A DNA stretch of 64,000 nt from JACMMS01 sp043758775 (GCA_043758775.1 JAYVMU010000009.1:39148-103147), one strand, 5' to 3'; counted from the stretch's first letter, positions 27,797-36,710 are shown. Translations and numbers: made by a program. Notes: generated by a model from the sequence alone, not told the origin.

Positions 27797-27835
27797 TTGC
27801 ATTGCTGAAATCGCAATGCAACAAATCAGATTATA
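27797..27835 (-). promoter_or_regulatory. mreB promoter region: TATAAT and a 5'-end hairpin
   Basis: On the minus strand a perfect TATAAT (27835-27830) would start transcription near 27823. The next bases form a perfect 9-bp stem (arms 27813-27821 and 27797-27805, TTGCATTGC/GCAATGCAA) with a 7-base loop. The hairpin would be the very 5' end of the mreB mRNA. No good -35 accompanies this box; a second TATAAT lies farther upstream. Confidence 0.4.
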
Positions 27836-27898
27836 ATAACCGATAATGCATTGAAAATTAAGATGCGATTATACATTGTTACAAAACATAGTTGATAA

Positions 27899-27927
27899 TT
27901 GACTATAAATTAACCAGCACTTAAATT
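27899..27927 (+). promoter_or_regulatory. Candidate sigma-70 promoter for gatCAB
   Basis: TTGACT (27899-27904), a 17-base spacer and TAAATT (27922-27927) lie about 42 bases before the gatC start, in the divergent gap with mreB. Confidence 0.4.
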
Positions 27928-27969
27928 AAACTATTTAAAATTAAGCACAAGGCTTAGAAAAGCATTCAC

Positions 27970-28284
27970 ATGGCATTAACTCAAGCAGATATTAAACGTA
28001 TCGCGCATTTGGCGCGCATAGAAGTAAGCGATAGCGAGGCTGACGCAACCTTAACTAAACTTACTGGTATTTTAGGTTTAATCGAACAGATGCAGGCGGT
28101 CGATACTACAGATATTATGCCGATGTCGCACTCGCAAGATGTGGTACAACGTCTGCGTGATGATGTGGTGACTAAAACCAATTTGCGCGATGAATTTCAA
28201 AAAAATGCACCTAAACTAGGTAATGGTTCTGATGCGCCAGCTGTAGCAAACGGCTTATATCTTTTACCTAAAGTGATTGAGTAA
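27970..28284 (+). CDS. gatC: Asp-tRNA(Asn)/Glu-tRNA(Gln) amidotransferase subunit C
   Basis: GatC stabilises the GatA-GatB complex that amidates mischarged Glu-tRNA(Gln) and Asp-tRNA(Asn). The family opening LTQADIKRIAHLARIEVSDSE, a central MQAVDT.DI.PMSH segment and RDDVV are present, with AVANGLYLLPKVIE at the end. Length is 104. It is the first gene of gatCAB, with gatA 80 bases downstream. Confidence 0.95.
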   Translation: MALTQADIKRIAHLARIEVSDSEADATLTKLTGILGLIEQMQAVDTTDIMPMSHSQDVVQRLRDDVVTKTNLRDEFQKNAPKLGNGSDAPAVANGLYLLPKVIE

Positions 28285-28364
28285 CCACCAGTTGGATAGT
28301 CATTGAATAAAAAATAAGAAGCAACCAGTAAGCCAATCATTCAGTAGAAAATAATTGAGTCAGT

Positions 28365-29858
28365 ATGATTAACAATAGTCTAAAAAGTTTGAGCGCAGCG
28401 CTTCAAGCTAAAACCATTTCCAGTGTTGAACTTACACAAGAATATGTAAAACGTATTCATCAGCTCAACCCAAGCATTAACGCTTATATTGCATTAGACG
28501 AAGCTAAAACGCTTGACCAAGCCCAAGCGGCAGACGTACGTATTGCGAGCGGTAAAGCAGATGCTTTAACTGGCATACCCATTGCGCAAAAAGATATATT
28601 CTGCGCTAAAGGTTGGGTAACTACTTGCGGCTCTAAAATGCTGGCTAATTTTGTCGCGCCCTATGATGCCTATATTGTTAGCCAGTTTGATGCAGTAGGC
28701 GCGGTGAATTTAGGTAAAACCAATATGGATGAATTTGCCATGGGTTCATCTAATGAAACTTCTTATTTTGGTAGTGTAAAAAACCCGTGGGATTTTTCAC
28801 GCGTGCCAGGTGGCAGCTCCGGTGGCTCTGCGGCAGCGGTAGCGGCACGTTTATGTGCGGCAGCAACAGGTACGGATACTGGTGGTTCAATTCGTCAGCC
28901 AGCCTCTTTATGTGGTCTTACCGGTTTAAAACCAACGTATGGTTTAGTATCACGTTACGGCATGATTGCGTTTGCTTCTAGCTTAGACCAAGCAGGACCG
29001 ATGGCAAAAAGTGCTGAAGATTGTGCGCTGATGATGAACGTGATGGCAGGCTTTGATGAACGTGACTCTACAAGTGTCAATCATCCCAGAGAAGACTATA
29101 CAAGCAAACTCGCTAGCCCAACTACCAATCAACCATTAGCAGGTTTAAAAGTGGGTTTGCCACGCGAGTACTTTGCCGAAGGCTTAGATGCTTGCGTTGC
29201 CAAAGTGATTGAAGCTGCGATTGAACAGTACAAAAAGCTCGGTGCAGTGGTTGTCGATATTAGCTTGCCGAATACCAACTTATCTATTCCGGTGTATTAC
29301 GTGTTAGCGCCAGCTGAAGCCTCCAGCAACTTATCACGCTACGATGGCGTGCGCTATGGACATCGTGCCGCACAGTATGATGATTTAATGGATATGTACA
29401 TGAAGAGCCGCGCTGAGGGCTTTGGCGCGGAGGTGAAACGCCGTATTCTAATTGGTACTTACGTGTTAAGTGCGGGCTATTACGATGCGTACTATCTTAA
29501 AGCCCAGCAAATACGCCGTTTAATTGCACAAGACTTTACCGATGCTTTCAAAAAATGTGATGTGATTATGGGGCCGGCTGCACCTTCAACTGCGTTTCAA
29601 ATTGGCGAAAAAGCGGATGACCCCGTAGCGATGTATCTGCAAGATATTTACACTATTTCTACCAATTTAGCTGGCCTGCCGGGCATGAGTATTCCCGCGG
29701 GTTTTGCGACTAGTGAAGATGGCAAGGATTTGCCGGTGGGCTTACAAATTATCGGTAATTATTTTGATGAAGCACGCATGCTGAATGTCGCGCATCAATA
29801 TCAACAAGCGACAGATTGGCATGCACGTATACCTGCTATGTCAGAAGGAAGTAAATAA
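28365..29858 (+). CDS. gatA: Asp-tRNA(Asn)/Glu-tRNA(Gln) amidotransferase subunit A
   Basis: GatA is the amidase subunit releasing ammonia from glutamine. The Ser-cisSer-Lys triad is in IPIAQKDIF (Lys about 76), VPGGSSGGSAAAVAA (about 148-162) and TGTDTGGSIRQPASLCG (about 170-186). Length 497 is typical. GatB begins two bases after the stop. Confidence 0.97.
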   Translation: MINNSLKSLSAALQAKTISSVELTQEYVKRIHQLNPSINAYIALDEAKTLDQAQAADVRIASGKADALTGIPIAQKDIFCAKGWVTTCGSKMLANFVAPYDAYIVSQFDAVGAVNLGKTNMDEFAMGSSNETSYFGSVKNPWDFSRVPGGSSGGSAAAVAARLCAAATGTDTGGSIRQPASLCGLTGLKPTYGLVSRYGMIAFASSLDQAGPMAKSAEDCALMMNVMAGFDERDSTSVNHPREDYTSKLASPTTNQPLAGLKVGLPREYFAEGLDACVAKVIEAAIEQYKKLGAVVVDISLPNTNLSIPVYYVLAPAEASSNLSRYDGVRYGHRAAQYDDLMDMYMKSRAEGFGAEVKRRILIGTYVLSAGYYDAYYLKAQQIRRLIAQDFTDAFKKCDVIMGPAAPSTAFQIGEKADDPVAMYLQDIYTISTNLAGLPGMSIPAGFATSEDGKDLPVGLQIIGNYFDEARMLNVAHQYQQATDWHARIPAMSEGSK

Positions 29859-29859
29859 C

Positions 29860-31416
29860 ATGGAATGGGAAGTTGTTATCGGGTTAGAAACCCACACGCA
29901 GTTACAAACTAAAACTAAGATTTTCTCCGGCGCATCCACCGCTTTTGGTGCAGAGCCAAATACGCAAGCTTGTGAAGTCAGTACGGCCTTGCCAGGTGTA
30001 TTGCCAGTGCTTAATGCAGAAGCGGTTAAATGCGCGATTAAATTTGGTTTGGCGATTGATGCAGAAATCCCGCTGCGTTCAGTATTCTCGCGTAAAAACT
30101 ATTTTTATCCAGACTTACCAAAGGGGTACCAAATTAGTCAGTTTGAATTGCCAGTGGTTGGCAAGGGTAAAGTGACGATTCAGGTGCCAGCAGTGGGTAA
30201 AAATCTAGCATATGAAAAAGTCATTAATATTACCCGCGCACACTTGGAAGAAGATGCGGGTAAGTCTGTACATGGCGCAGTTGATGGTATGAGCGGCATT
30301 GATTTGAATCGTGCCGGTACACCACTGTTGGAAATTGTCACGGAACCCGATATGCGCTCTGCGGCTGAGGCCGTTGCTTATGCTAAAAAGCTGCATGAGC
30401 TAGTGCAATGGATAGGCATTTGCGATGGCAACATGCAAGAAGGTAGTTTCCGTTGCGATGTAAACGTTTCTGTGCGCCCCAAAGGCACAGAAAAACTAGG
30501 CACACGCCGCGAAATTAAAAACTTGAACTCATTCAAATTTATGCAACAAGCCATTGAATATGAAACACGCTGGCAGATAGAAACACTAGAAGATGGCGGC
30601 AAGATTCAACAAGCGACCGTGTTGTTTAACCCGGATACGGGCGAAACACGCTCTATGCGCAGCAAAGAAGAAGCAAACGATTATCGCTATTTCCCTGACC
30701 CTGATTTATTGCCGTTAGAAGTGACTGAGGCAGATAAAGCTGCTGTAAAAGCGTTGATGCCAGAGCTACCAGAAGCGATGAAAGCCCGATTTGAAAGTTA
30801 TGGACTTGATAGGTACAACTCAACTGTTTTAACAAGTTCTCGTTATATTGCTAGTTATTTTGAAGAAGTATTGGAGGGGTTAATTAACTATGGACAGCCT
30901 TGGGTTGCCGCCGACCAAGCATCAGCTAAATTGCAGCTTGAAAAGAGAACCTCAAATGCAAAATTGGTTGCTAATTGGGTTACTGGCTCAGTAGCTGCAA
31001 AGCTAAATGAGGAGGGAAAAACAATATCTCAAATTCAAGTTACACCAGTCCAGTTAGTAGCGCTGCTTTTATGTATAAAAGATAATAAAATTTCAAATAA
31101 TGCAGCTAAACAAGTATTTGAAAAAATGTGGGTAAGTCTTCCCGCAAACATTATTGTTAATTCTACAATTGAGGTTACATTAACTGATGTTGTTAAGATA
31201 ATCCAAGATAGTGGCCTTGAACAAGAATCCGATTCTGGTGCTATTGAAGCGATTATCGATGAAGTATTAGCTGCCAATACTGCCATGGTGGAAGAATTTA
31301 AGGCTGGTAAAGACAAAGCTTTTAATGCCTTAGTAGGTCAGGCCATGAAAGCTTCAAAAGGCAAAGCCAATCCAGCACAAGTCAATGAAATATTGAAGAA
31401 AAAACTACAGGATTAA
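29860..31416 (+). CDS. gatB: Asp-tRNA(Asn)/Glu-tRNA(Gln) amidotransferase subunit B
   Basis: GatB phosphorylates and transamidates the tRNA-bound Glu/Asp. The start MEWEVVIGLETHTQL and SRKNYFYPDLPKGYQISQ are diagnostic. YRYFPDPDLLPLE closes the catalytic core, and the helical and YqeY-like tail (about 320-518) contacts tRNA. The ATG at 29860 follows gatA directly; the open frame upstream lies inside gatA. At 518 residues it is longer than most GatB: extra segments occur near 345-365 and 420-440. From about 30,800 the codons shift toward ATA, AGA and GGA compared with the first two thirds, hinting at a mosaic origin of the tail. Confidence 0.95.
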   Translation: MEWEVVIGLETHTQLQTKTKIFSGASTAFGAEPNTQACEVSTALPGVLPVLNAEAVKCAIKFGLAIDAEIPLRSVFSRKNYFYPDLPKGYQISQFELPVVGKGKVTIQVPAVGKNLAYEKVINITRAHLEEDAGKSVHGAVDGMSGIDLNRAGTPLLEIVTEPDMRSAAEAVAYAKKLHELVQWIGICDGNMQEGSFRCDVNVSVRPKGTEKLGTRREIKNLNSFKFMQQAIEYETRWQIETLEDGGKIQQATVLFNPDTGETRSMRSKEEANDYRYFPDPDLLPLEVTEADKAAVKALMPELPEAMKARFESYGLDRYNSTVLTSSRYIASYFEEVLEGLINYGQPWVAADQASAKLQLEKRTSNAKLVANWVTGSVAAKLNEEGKTISQIQVTPVQLVALLLCIKDNKISNNAAKQVFEKMWVSLPANIIVNSTIEVTLTDVVKIIQDSGLEQESDSGAIEAIIDEVLAANTAMVEEFKAGKDKAFNALVGQAMKASKGKANPAQVNEILKKKLQD

Positions 31417-31442
31417 CAATCCATCAACGCTTTGAGTCCAGA

Positions 31443-32126
31443 TTAATTAGCCGATTTATTAGTACTGACAGGCTTTGTATTCGCTATTGGGACGGGGGCA
31501 GCGGGCAAGGATATAGCAGTTGATGTATCTGCTACGTTGCTAGCATCAGATTTTAGAATGATGAATCGCGCTTTTTCTGTCGCGTAGTGTTGCTTGGTTT
31601 GATCCATGCTGGTTTTTCGCTCTGTAATTTGTGCATCTATTTTAGCTGAGTCTGCTTTATAACTTGCAAGGTCAGTAGCAACATTAACAGGCAACGGTTT
31701 TTTTAGTTTAATTAAATCATCGCTAGTTTTTCTAAGCGCAGCACCACGTTTTTCAAGTGCCTGCTTTTGTTGTGTTAGATTCTGCATGGTAGCAAGATCT
31801 AGTTGTAAATTGCGATCACGTGCTAAATCAATTTCTTGTACTGTGGTATATGAGGCAAGTAAGGCCTTATCTTTTTTGTCCTGCTCTTGTTTTTCTTGGC
31901 TAAATTGCACAGCTTTAGTATCAGCTGGCTTGTTTTGCTTTAGTGTAACGTCACGCTGACTTATCTCGCTATTACTATGCCCAGCATACTGGCTTGGTAA
32001 TTGGTCACTGTAATGTGTAACACCTTTTTCATCCACCCATTTTATAATTTTGGCTTGGGCAACATTGCAAAGTAATATGACAATAAGTGTCAGTGATAAG
32101 TGACAAAATTTATGTGAAAACGGCAT
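31443..32126 (-). CDS. DUF4124-domain exported protein with coiled coil
   Basis: A signal peptide (about 1-24, ending AQA) precedes a DUF4124 domain, IIKWVDEKGVTHYSDQLP, common in betaproteobacterial periplasmic proteins of unknown role. A long Gln/Lys/Glu-rich helical region (about 60-190) probably forms a coiled coil. The ATG at 32126 has AGGGA close upstream. An ATG at 32156 would overlap pyrE and spoil the signal peptide. Length is about 227. Confidence 0.75.
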   Translation of the reverse strand: MPFSHKFCHLSLTLIVILLCNVAQAKIIKWVDEKGVTHYSDQLPSQYAGHSNSEISQRDVTLKQNKPADTKAVQFSQEKQEQDKKDKALLASYTTVQEIDLARDRNLQLDLATMQNLTQQKQALEKRGAALRKTSDDLIKLKKPLPVNVATDLASYKADSAKIDAQITERKTSMDQTKQHYATEKARFIILKSDASNVADTSTAISLPAAPVPIANTKPVSTNKSAN

Positions 32127-32139
32127 ATCTTCCCTAAAT

Positions 32140-32796
32140 TCAAGCCGCAACTCCATATTGCTTGCGGTAGCTTTGTACTTTGAGCAAATACTGTGCCATA
32201 TCAGGCTGGTGTTCTAGGTAGCTGATTAAGCAGGTTAAGTTGGCAATTGCGCAAACGGGGAAATTATTAATTTGTTCAACTTCCTGTACTGCAGATAACT
32301 CGCCCAAGCCTTTTTCTTGTCGATCAATCGCAATCGCGACACCACAGGCAGTGGCGCCATTGGCTTGGATGAGCTGGACTGATTCGCGTACAGATGTTCC
32401 TGCTGAAATGACATCATCAATAATCAATACGCGACCTTGCAAGGCTGCGCCGACAATCGTGCCGCCTTCACCATGATCTTTGGCTTCTTTGCGGTTGTAG
32501 GCATAAGGGATATTACGCCCCTGTGCGGCAAAGGCAATTGCGATGCTGGCGGCTAAGGTAATACCCTTGTAGGCGGGCCCAAACAGCATATCAAACTCAA
32601 TGCCAGATTTAATAATCGCAGCGGCGTAGAATTCGCCTAGTTTCATCAGGCTGACGCCATCGTTGAATAAGCCTGCGTTAAAAAAGTATGGGCTTAAACG
32701 ACCTGCCTTGGTTTTAAATTCACCAAATCGCAGCACATTTTTATTTATCGCAAATTTAATAAATTCTTCTGTAGAATTTTGCGCAATGTTAGACAT
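32140..32796 (-). CDS. pyrE: Orotate phosphoribosyltransferase
   Basis: PyrE makes OMP from orotate and PRPP in pyrimidine synthesis. RLSPYFFNAGLFNDG, GPAYKGITLAA and the PRPP-binding loop VLIIDDVISAGTSVRES (about 120-135) are clear, as is YNRKEAKDHGEGG, the flexible catalytic loop. Length is 218. It is divergent from the exonuclease III gene, with about 40 bases between the starts. Confidence 0.96.
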   Translation of the reverse strand: MSNIAQNSTEEFIKFAINKNVLRFGEFKTKAGRLSPYFFNAGLFNDGVSLMKLGEFYAAAIIKSGIEFDMLFGPAYKGITLAASIAIAFAAQGRNIPYAYNRKEAKDHGEGGTIVGAALQGRVLIIDDVISAGTSVRESVQLIQANGATACGVAIAIDRQEKGLGELSAVQEVEQINNFPVCAIANLTCLISYLEHQPDMAQYLLKVQSYRKQYGVAA

Positions 32797-32837
32797 AATA
32801 ATTAAGCTTAAAAATAGATTAGGAAAAGAGGATAATT

Positions 32838-33611
32838 TTGAAGATTATATCGCTAAACCTCAATGGCATCAGGTCTGCCGCAAATAAAGGTTTTTATACC
32901 TGGCTCAAAAACCAGGGTGCAGACATTGTTTGTATGCAAGAAGTGAAAGCACAAGCGGCGGATTTAAGTGCAGAGATGCATAATCCTAGAGGTTATTTTG
33001 GATATTTTCATTATGCAGTTAAAAAAGGCTATAGTGGTGTGGGGATTTACTCAAGAGTTAAGCCTGATATGGTTCTTGAGGGTTTAGGTTTGGCAGATAT
33101 TGATGATGAAGGGCGTTATTTAGAATGTCAATTTGGCAATTTAAGTGTAGTGTCTTTATATCTACCCAGTGGCTCTAGTGGTGAAGAGCGTCAAACTTTT
33201 AAATTTGACGTTATGGCCCGTTTTATGCCACATTTACAGGCCTTGGTGGCTAGTGGTCGTGATGTTGTGATTTGTGGGGATTGGAATATTGCGCACAAGG
33301 AAGCTGATTTAAAGAACTACAAAAGCAATAAGAAAAATTCGGGTTTTTTGCCCGAAGAGCGTGCATGGCTAACTGAGCTATTTGATCGAGTAGGCTGGGT
33401 AGATGTTTATCGTGCTTTGCATCCACACACTACCGACGCTTGCTATACATGGTGGAGTAATCGTGGGCAGGCATGGGCAAAAAATGTCGGTTGGCGTATC
33501 GATTATCAAATCGCCACGTCCAATTTTGCAGAAAAAGCGGTTGCTACAAGCATTTATAAAGATGAACGATTTAGCGACCATGCACCGTTGATTGTTGATT
33601 ACACAATATAA
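32838..33611 (+). CDS. xthA: Exodeoxyribonuclease III / AP endonuclease
   Basis: This base-excision repair nuclease of the EEP fold has NLNGIRSA (about 7), MQEVKAQ (Glu about 34), GDWNIAHKEADLKN (about 148) and the final SDHAPLIVD catalytic His. Length 257 is usual. It begins with TTG at 32838: AGAGGAT lies just upstream and the family starts MKIISLNLNGIRSA. No ATG is available near it. Confidence 0.93.
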   Translation: MKIISLNLNGIRSAANKGFYTWLKNQGADIVCMQEVKAQAADLSAEMHNPRGYFGYFHYAVKKGYSGVGIYSRVKPDMVLEGLGLADIDDEGRYLECQFGNLSVVSLYLPSGSSGEERQTFKFDVMARFMPHLQALVASGRDVVICGDWNIAHKEADLKNYKSNKKNSGFLPEERAWLTELFDRVGWVDVYRALHPHTTDACYTWWSNRGQAWAKNVGWRIDYQIATSNFAEKAVATSIYKDERFSDHAPLIVDYTI

Positions 33612-33769
33612 AGATATTTTCAAAATTAAAGTGTAAGGGTTTAAGATAAATCTCGACTAAGCAATGTGTAGTGTAATGAATCCACTTTGTTGTGCTTCAC
33701 GTATAGATTAACTCTACCTTGTCTTTATAGGGGCGGTAGATTCTTAAAACGATTAAAAAAGGAAATACC

Positions 33770-34039
33770 ATGTCTATTCAAACTACATCTAAAGTACGTA
33801 ATGGCGCAATGATAGCAATTGGTGCGGCAGCACTTATCTTAGCTGGTTGTGCCAATAATGCGCCTAAAACAGCATCTAGCGGTGAAATGGTGCACTGTTT
33901 AGGTGTTAACTCTTGCAAGGGAACTGGTTCCTGTAAAACTGCTGAAAACGCTTGTAAAGGTCAAAATTCTTGTAAAGGTCACGGCTTCTTAGTATTAACT
34001 TCAGAAGATTGCTCAACTAAACACGGTACTATTATTTAG
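33770..34039 (+). CDS. bufA2: Bufferin-type metallophore precursor BufA2
   Basis: The 89-residue precursor has a signal sequence ending LILAGC (Cys 27), which reads as a lipobox. The core has six cysteines, 43, 49, 55, 62, 68 and 81, in repeated C-x5-C spacing (HCLGVNSCKGTGSCKTAENACKG). That is the BufA2 pattern. Bufferins are ribosomally made peptides whose cysteines are modified by an MNIO enzyme and which bind copper. A strong AAGGAAA ribosome binding site precedes the ATG. Maturation genes follow. Name and role are by family, not tested. Confidence 0.88.
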   Translation: MSIQTTSKVRNGAMIAIGAAALILAGCANNAPKTASSGEMVHCLGVNSCKGTGSCKTAENACKGQNSCKGHGFLVLTSEDCSTKHGTII

Positions 34040-34059
34040 GATAAAACCTAGTAGAAGAG

Positions 34060-34096
34060 AGCGTGCTATTATTTTATGTAACAGCACGCTTTTTTA
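34060..34096 (+). terminator. Terminator between bufA2 and bufB2
   Basis: Arms AGCGTGCT (34060-34067) and AGCACGCT (34083-34090) flank a 15-base loop, followed by a seven-T run. It lies 20 bases after the precursor stop and 10 before bufB2, so readthrough would set the precursor-to-maturase ratio. Confidence 0.8.
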
Positions 34097-34105
34097 TTTA
34101 CGACA

Positions 34106-34975
34106 ATGTTGATAAATACTACAGAATCTGCTGATATAAAATATCCAAGCTTAGGTTTTGGCCTAGGTTTGCGTACAGATCACTACAACCCTATTCTTGA
34201 TAGCAAGCCAGAGATCGACTGGTTTGAAATCCTGTCTGAAAACTACATGGTACCAGGCGGTAAGCCTTTGTATTTTCTTGACCGTATACGTGCCGATTAT
34301 CCAATGGTGATGCACGGCGTTTCGCTCTCAGTTGGTTCATCAGAGCCACTCGACAAAGATTATTTACGTGATTTATGCCAATTAGCCGATCGTGTACAAC
34401 CGGCTTGGATATCTGACCATTTGTGTTGGACGGGCGTACACGGGCAAAATATGCACGATTTGTTACCATTGCCATATACTGAAGAAACTGCCAAGCACGT
34501 AGCTAAGCGGGTGCGCCAAGTGCAAGACACTTTAGGACGGCGTATTTTGCTAGAAAATGTATCAAGTTATGCGAGTTATGTAGATTCAGAAATGAGCGAA
34601 TGGGAGTTTATTTCGATGATTGCTGAAGCTGCTGATTGCCTGCTGTTGTTCGATGTGAATAATATTTATGTAAGTAGTTTTAATCACCAGTTTGATGCAA
34701 AAGCCTTTATCGATGGCGTACCTGCACATCGTGTACAGCAAATTCATTTGGCTGGTCATCACAATCATGGTGATTTCATTATTGATACGCATGATGCACC
34801 AGTGATAGATCCTGTCTGGGATTTATATGAATACGCAATAGCACGTTTTGGTGCGGTGTCTACCATGATAGAACGTGATGATAAAATTCCCCCTTTAGAT
34901 GTATTAGTGCAAGAGTTGAAAATTGCTCGTCAAATTTCTAGCAAGATACTTAATCAAGATATGGCAATGGCGTAA
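34106..34975 (+). CDS. bufB2: MNIO-family maturase BufB2 (DUF692)
   Basis: This is a multinuclear non-haem iron oxygenase of the DUF692/MbnB family with a TIM-barrel fold. Likely metal ligands lie in FEILSENY, MHGVSLSVG, SDHLCWTG, ILLENVSSY, LFDVNNIYVS, QIHLAGHHNHG, IDTHDAP and IERDD. Characterised MNIO enzymes modify cysteines of bufferin precursors (for example to thiooxazoles), so BufA2 is the expected substrate. Length is 289. It overlaps bufC2 by one base (TAATG). Confidence 0.92.
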   Translation: MLINTTESADIKYPSLGFGLGLRTDHYNPILDSKPEIDWFEILSENYMVPGGKPLYFLDRIRADYPMVMHGVSLSVGSSEPLDKDYLRDLCQLADRVQPAWISDHLCWTGVHGQNMHDLLPLPYTEETAKHVAKRVRQVQDTLGRRILLENVSSYASYVDSEMSEWEFISMIAEAADCLLLFDVNNIYVSSFNHQFDAKAFIDGVPAHRVQQIHLAGHHNHGDFIIDTHDAPVIDPVWDLYEYAIARFGAVSTMIERDDKIPPLDVLVQELKIARQISSKILNQDMAMA

Positions 34976-35766
34976 TGGGTTTGGCTGAATTACAAGCTGG
35001 TTTTCAGGCTTATTTGATATGCGATATCAGGGGTGCGGCATTTGCCAAGTTAATTGTAGCTGATGAAAAAGTCGGCGTAAAAAGGCGTTTAGCTATTTAT
35101 TTTGACGCTTACAGATTACGCATCGTAGAAGCGCTGGCCACCAGTTACCCCAAGCTTAAACTGCTGTTAGGTGATGATTTTTTTGATAGTACAGCGCGTG
35201 CTTACCTAGAAGAACACCCGTCCAAGTTTCGTAATATGCGCTGGTATGGTGGCCAAATGCGTGATTACTTGCTATCTGCCTTGCCACAGCACCCAATTGC
35301 TGCTGAGATGGCAGCTTTTGAATGGATGCTTTTGCTTGCGTTTGATGCAGAAGATGTACCAGAACTAAAAATTCAGGATTTAGCAGAAATTCCATCAGAA
35401 AACTGGAGCGAGCTCAAGTTTAAGTTGCAACCCGCATTGCATTTATTGCCGCTACGCTGGAATACAATTTCGCTGTGGAAGGCTTTTGATGTAGAAGAAG
35501 TGCCACCTACCTTAGAACAATACAGCAGCTATACCACATGGGTGATTTGGCGCCAAAATCTCAACTCACAGTTTCGCTCGATGGAAGAAACGGAATCACT
35601 GGCTTTGCACATGAGCATGGTTGGGGCTAGTTTTGGTGAGATTTGCGAGGAGCTGTTAGAAGTGATGGGCGGCGATGTGAGTGAAGAAGATGCAACGATG
35701 TTAGCTGCGCAATATTTAGCAGGCTGGTTAAATTCGGGCATGATAAGTGAGCTTCAATCTAGTTAG
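34975..35766 (+). CDS. bufC2: MNIO partner protein BufC2 (DUF2063-type)
   Basis: The N-terminal DUF2063 domain is visible (AELQAGFQAYL, VKRRLAIYFDAYRLRIVEALATSYPKLKLLLGDDFFD, AYLEEHPS, about 1-95), followed by a variable C-terminal part ending at about 263. Although often labelled 'putative DNA-binding', these proteins partner the MNIO enzyme and recruit the precursor, as MbnC does for MbnB. Its start is fused to the bufB2 stop, favouring equal synthesis. No DoxX-type bufD follows. Confidence 0.85.
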   Translation: MGLAELQAGFQAYLICDIRGAAFAKLIVADEKVGVKRRLAIYFDAYRLRIVEALATSYPKLKLLLGDDFFDSTARAYLEEHPSKFRNMRWYGGQMRDYLLSALPQHPIAAEMAAFEWMLLLAFDAEDVPELKIQDLAEIPSENWSELKFKLQPALHLLPLRWNTISLWKAFDVEEVPPTLEQYSSYTTWVIWRQNLNSQFRSMEETESLALHMSMVGASFGEICEELLEVMGGDVSEEDATMLAAQYLAGWLNSGMISELQSS

Positions 35767-35853
35767 AAACTAAGAAGCCATTTGATTTAACTGTAACTAT
35801 GAGTGCTTATTAATTTCGTATTCCTAATAAACTGGGGTTTTAGTAGCCCTGAA

Positions 35854-36677
35854 CTAGCCGCAAAATTTCAGTGCCAGACTTTGTAAAATTTCACCATTAT
35901 TTGAATCTTGCACAAATATCACGGCACCTGCATCTTTGTTTTTCCATTCTGGCTTTAAGATGAAATTTTTATTAAATGTGTTGTTGTTATTTAGTTGATA
36001 AGCGCCAAAAAGCTCGCGTACTACATAATCATGTTTTAGCTCACGACCACTGTTTTCGCCCGCTTTGATTTGTGAAACCAGTTTATTTTCATACAAGGCA
36101 ACAAATACATCCGCATTTTGGCCTCTTTTGGGTCAACCGCTTCAGCATTGGCTTTTAGCGTGATGCTACCATCTTGCTCAGAAACGGCATCCAGCACTAA
36201 GTTAGCACGTGATGTCAGTTTTTGTTGCTGTTCAATCGCCTCGTTAATTCTTGAATTATCCCAGCCTCTAAAATCACGGCCATTGAACACAAACTGCGGC
36301 GTATAGACAAATCCAGCGCCACCAAATGCGGCAGTTTTACGTTGTCTATCGCTATATTCTGCTTTGGAAAATCTGTCTTTCCAGCCAATATAGTCCCAGT
36401 AATCTACGTGAAAAGCGAGCGGAATGAGTTTGTCTGGGCTCGGTTTTAAGTTGCTTAACCATTTATCTGCTGGCGGGCAACTACTACAACCTTCAGATGT
36501 ATATAGTTCAAGTAATGGTACGGATTTAACACCACTTTTGGCGCTACATTCTGCTGCGGTAGAAATGGTGGGTGCTGTAACGAGAAAAACTGAAATCAGC
36601 AAGCTGATATGTTTAGTTGTATGTTTAGGTAATAACACGACGTTTCTCCTAATGTGAGTAGAGGTTAGTCGTTGCAT
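35854..36677 (-). pseudogene. DUF1223 thioredoxin-like exported protein, frameshifted
   Basis: Two minus-strand frames make one DUF1223 protein. The first (36677-36036) has a signal peptide, LLELYTSEGCSSCPPAD with a CxxC-type pair (about 53-69), HVDYWDYIGWKDRF and FVYTPQFVFNGR. The second (36096-35854) continues NADVFVALYENKLVSQIKAGE to the end. The frames join if one A is added at the A-run 36119-36116 (minus strand), giving EAKNADVFVAL. The thioredoxin-like domain is intact; the C-terminal beta domain is lost. A sequencing error cannot be excluded. Confidence 0.8.
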
Positions 36678-36710
36678 ACTGGCAAAACTTACAATGTTAT
36701 TTACGGTGAA

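Noticed and set aside
29785..29859. Longer gatB starting inside gatA
   Set aside because: The extra 25 residues are not GatB-like; MEWEVVIGLETH at 29860 is the family start.
36036..36119. Programmed -1 frameshift in the DUF1223 gene
   Set aside because: No X-XXY-YYZ heptamer is in the zero frame at the junction and no downstream stem is evident.
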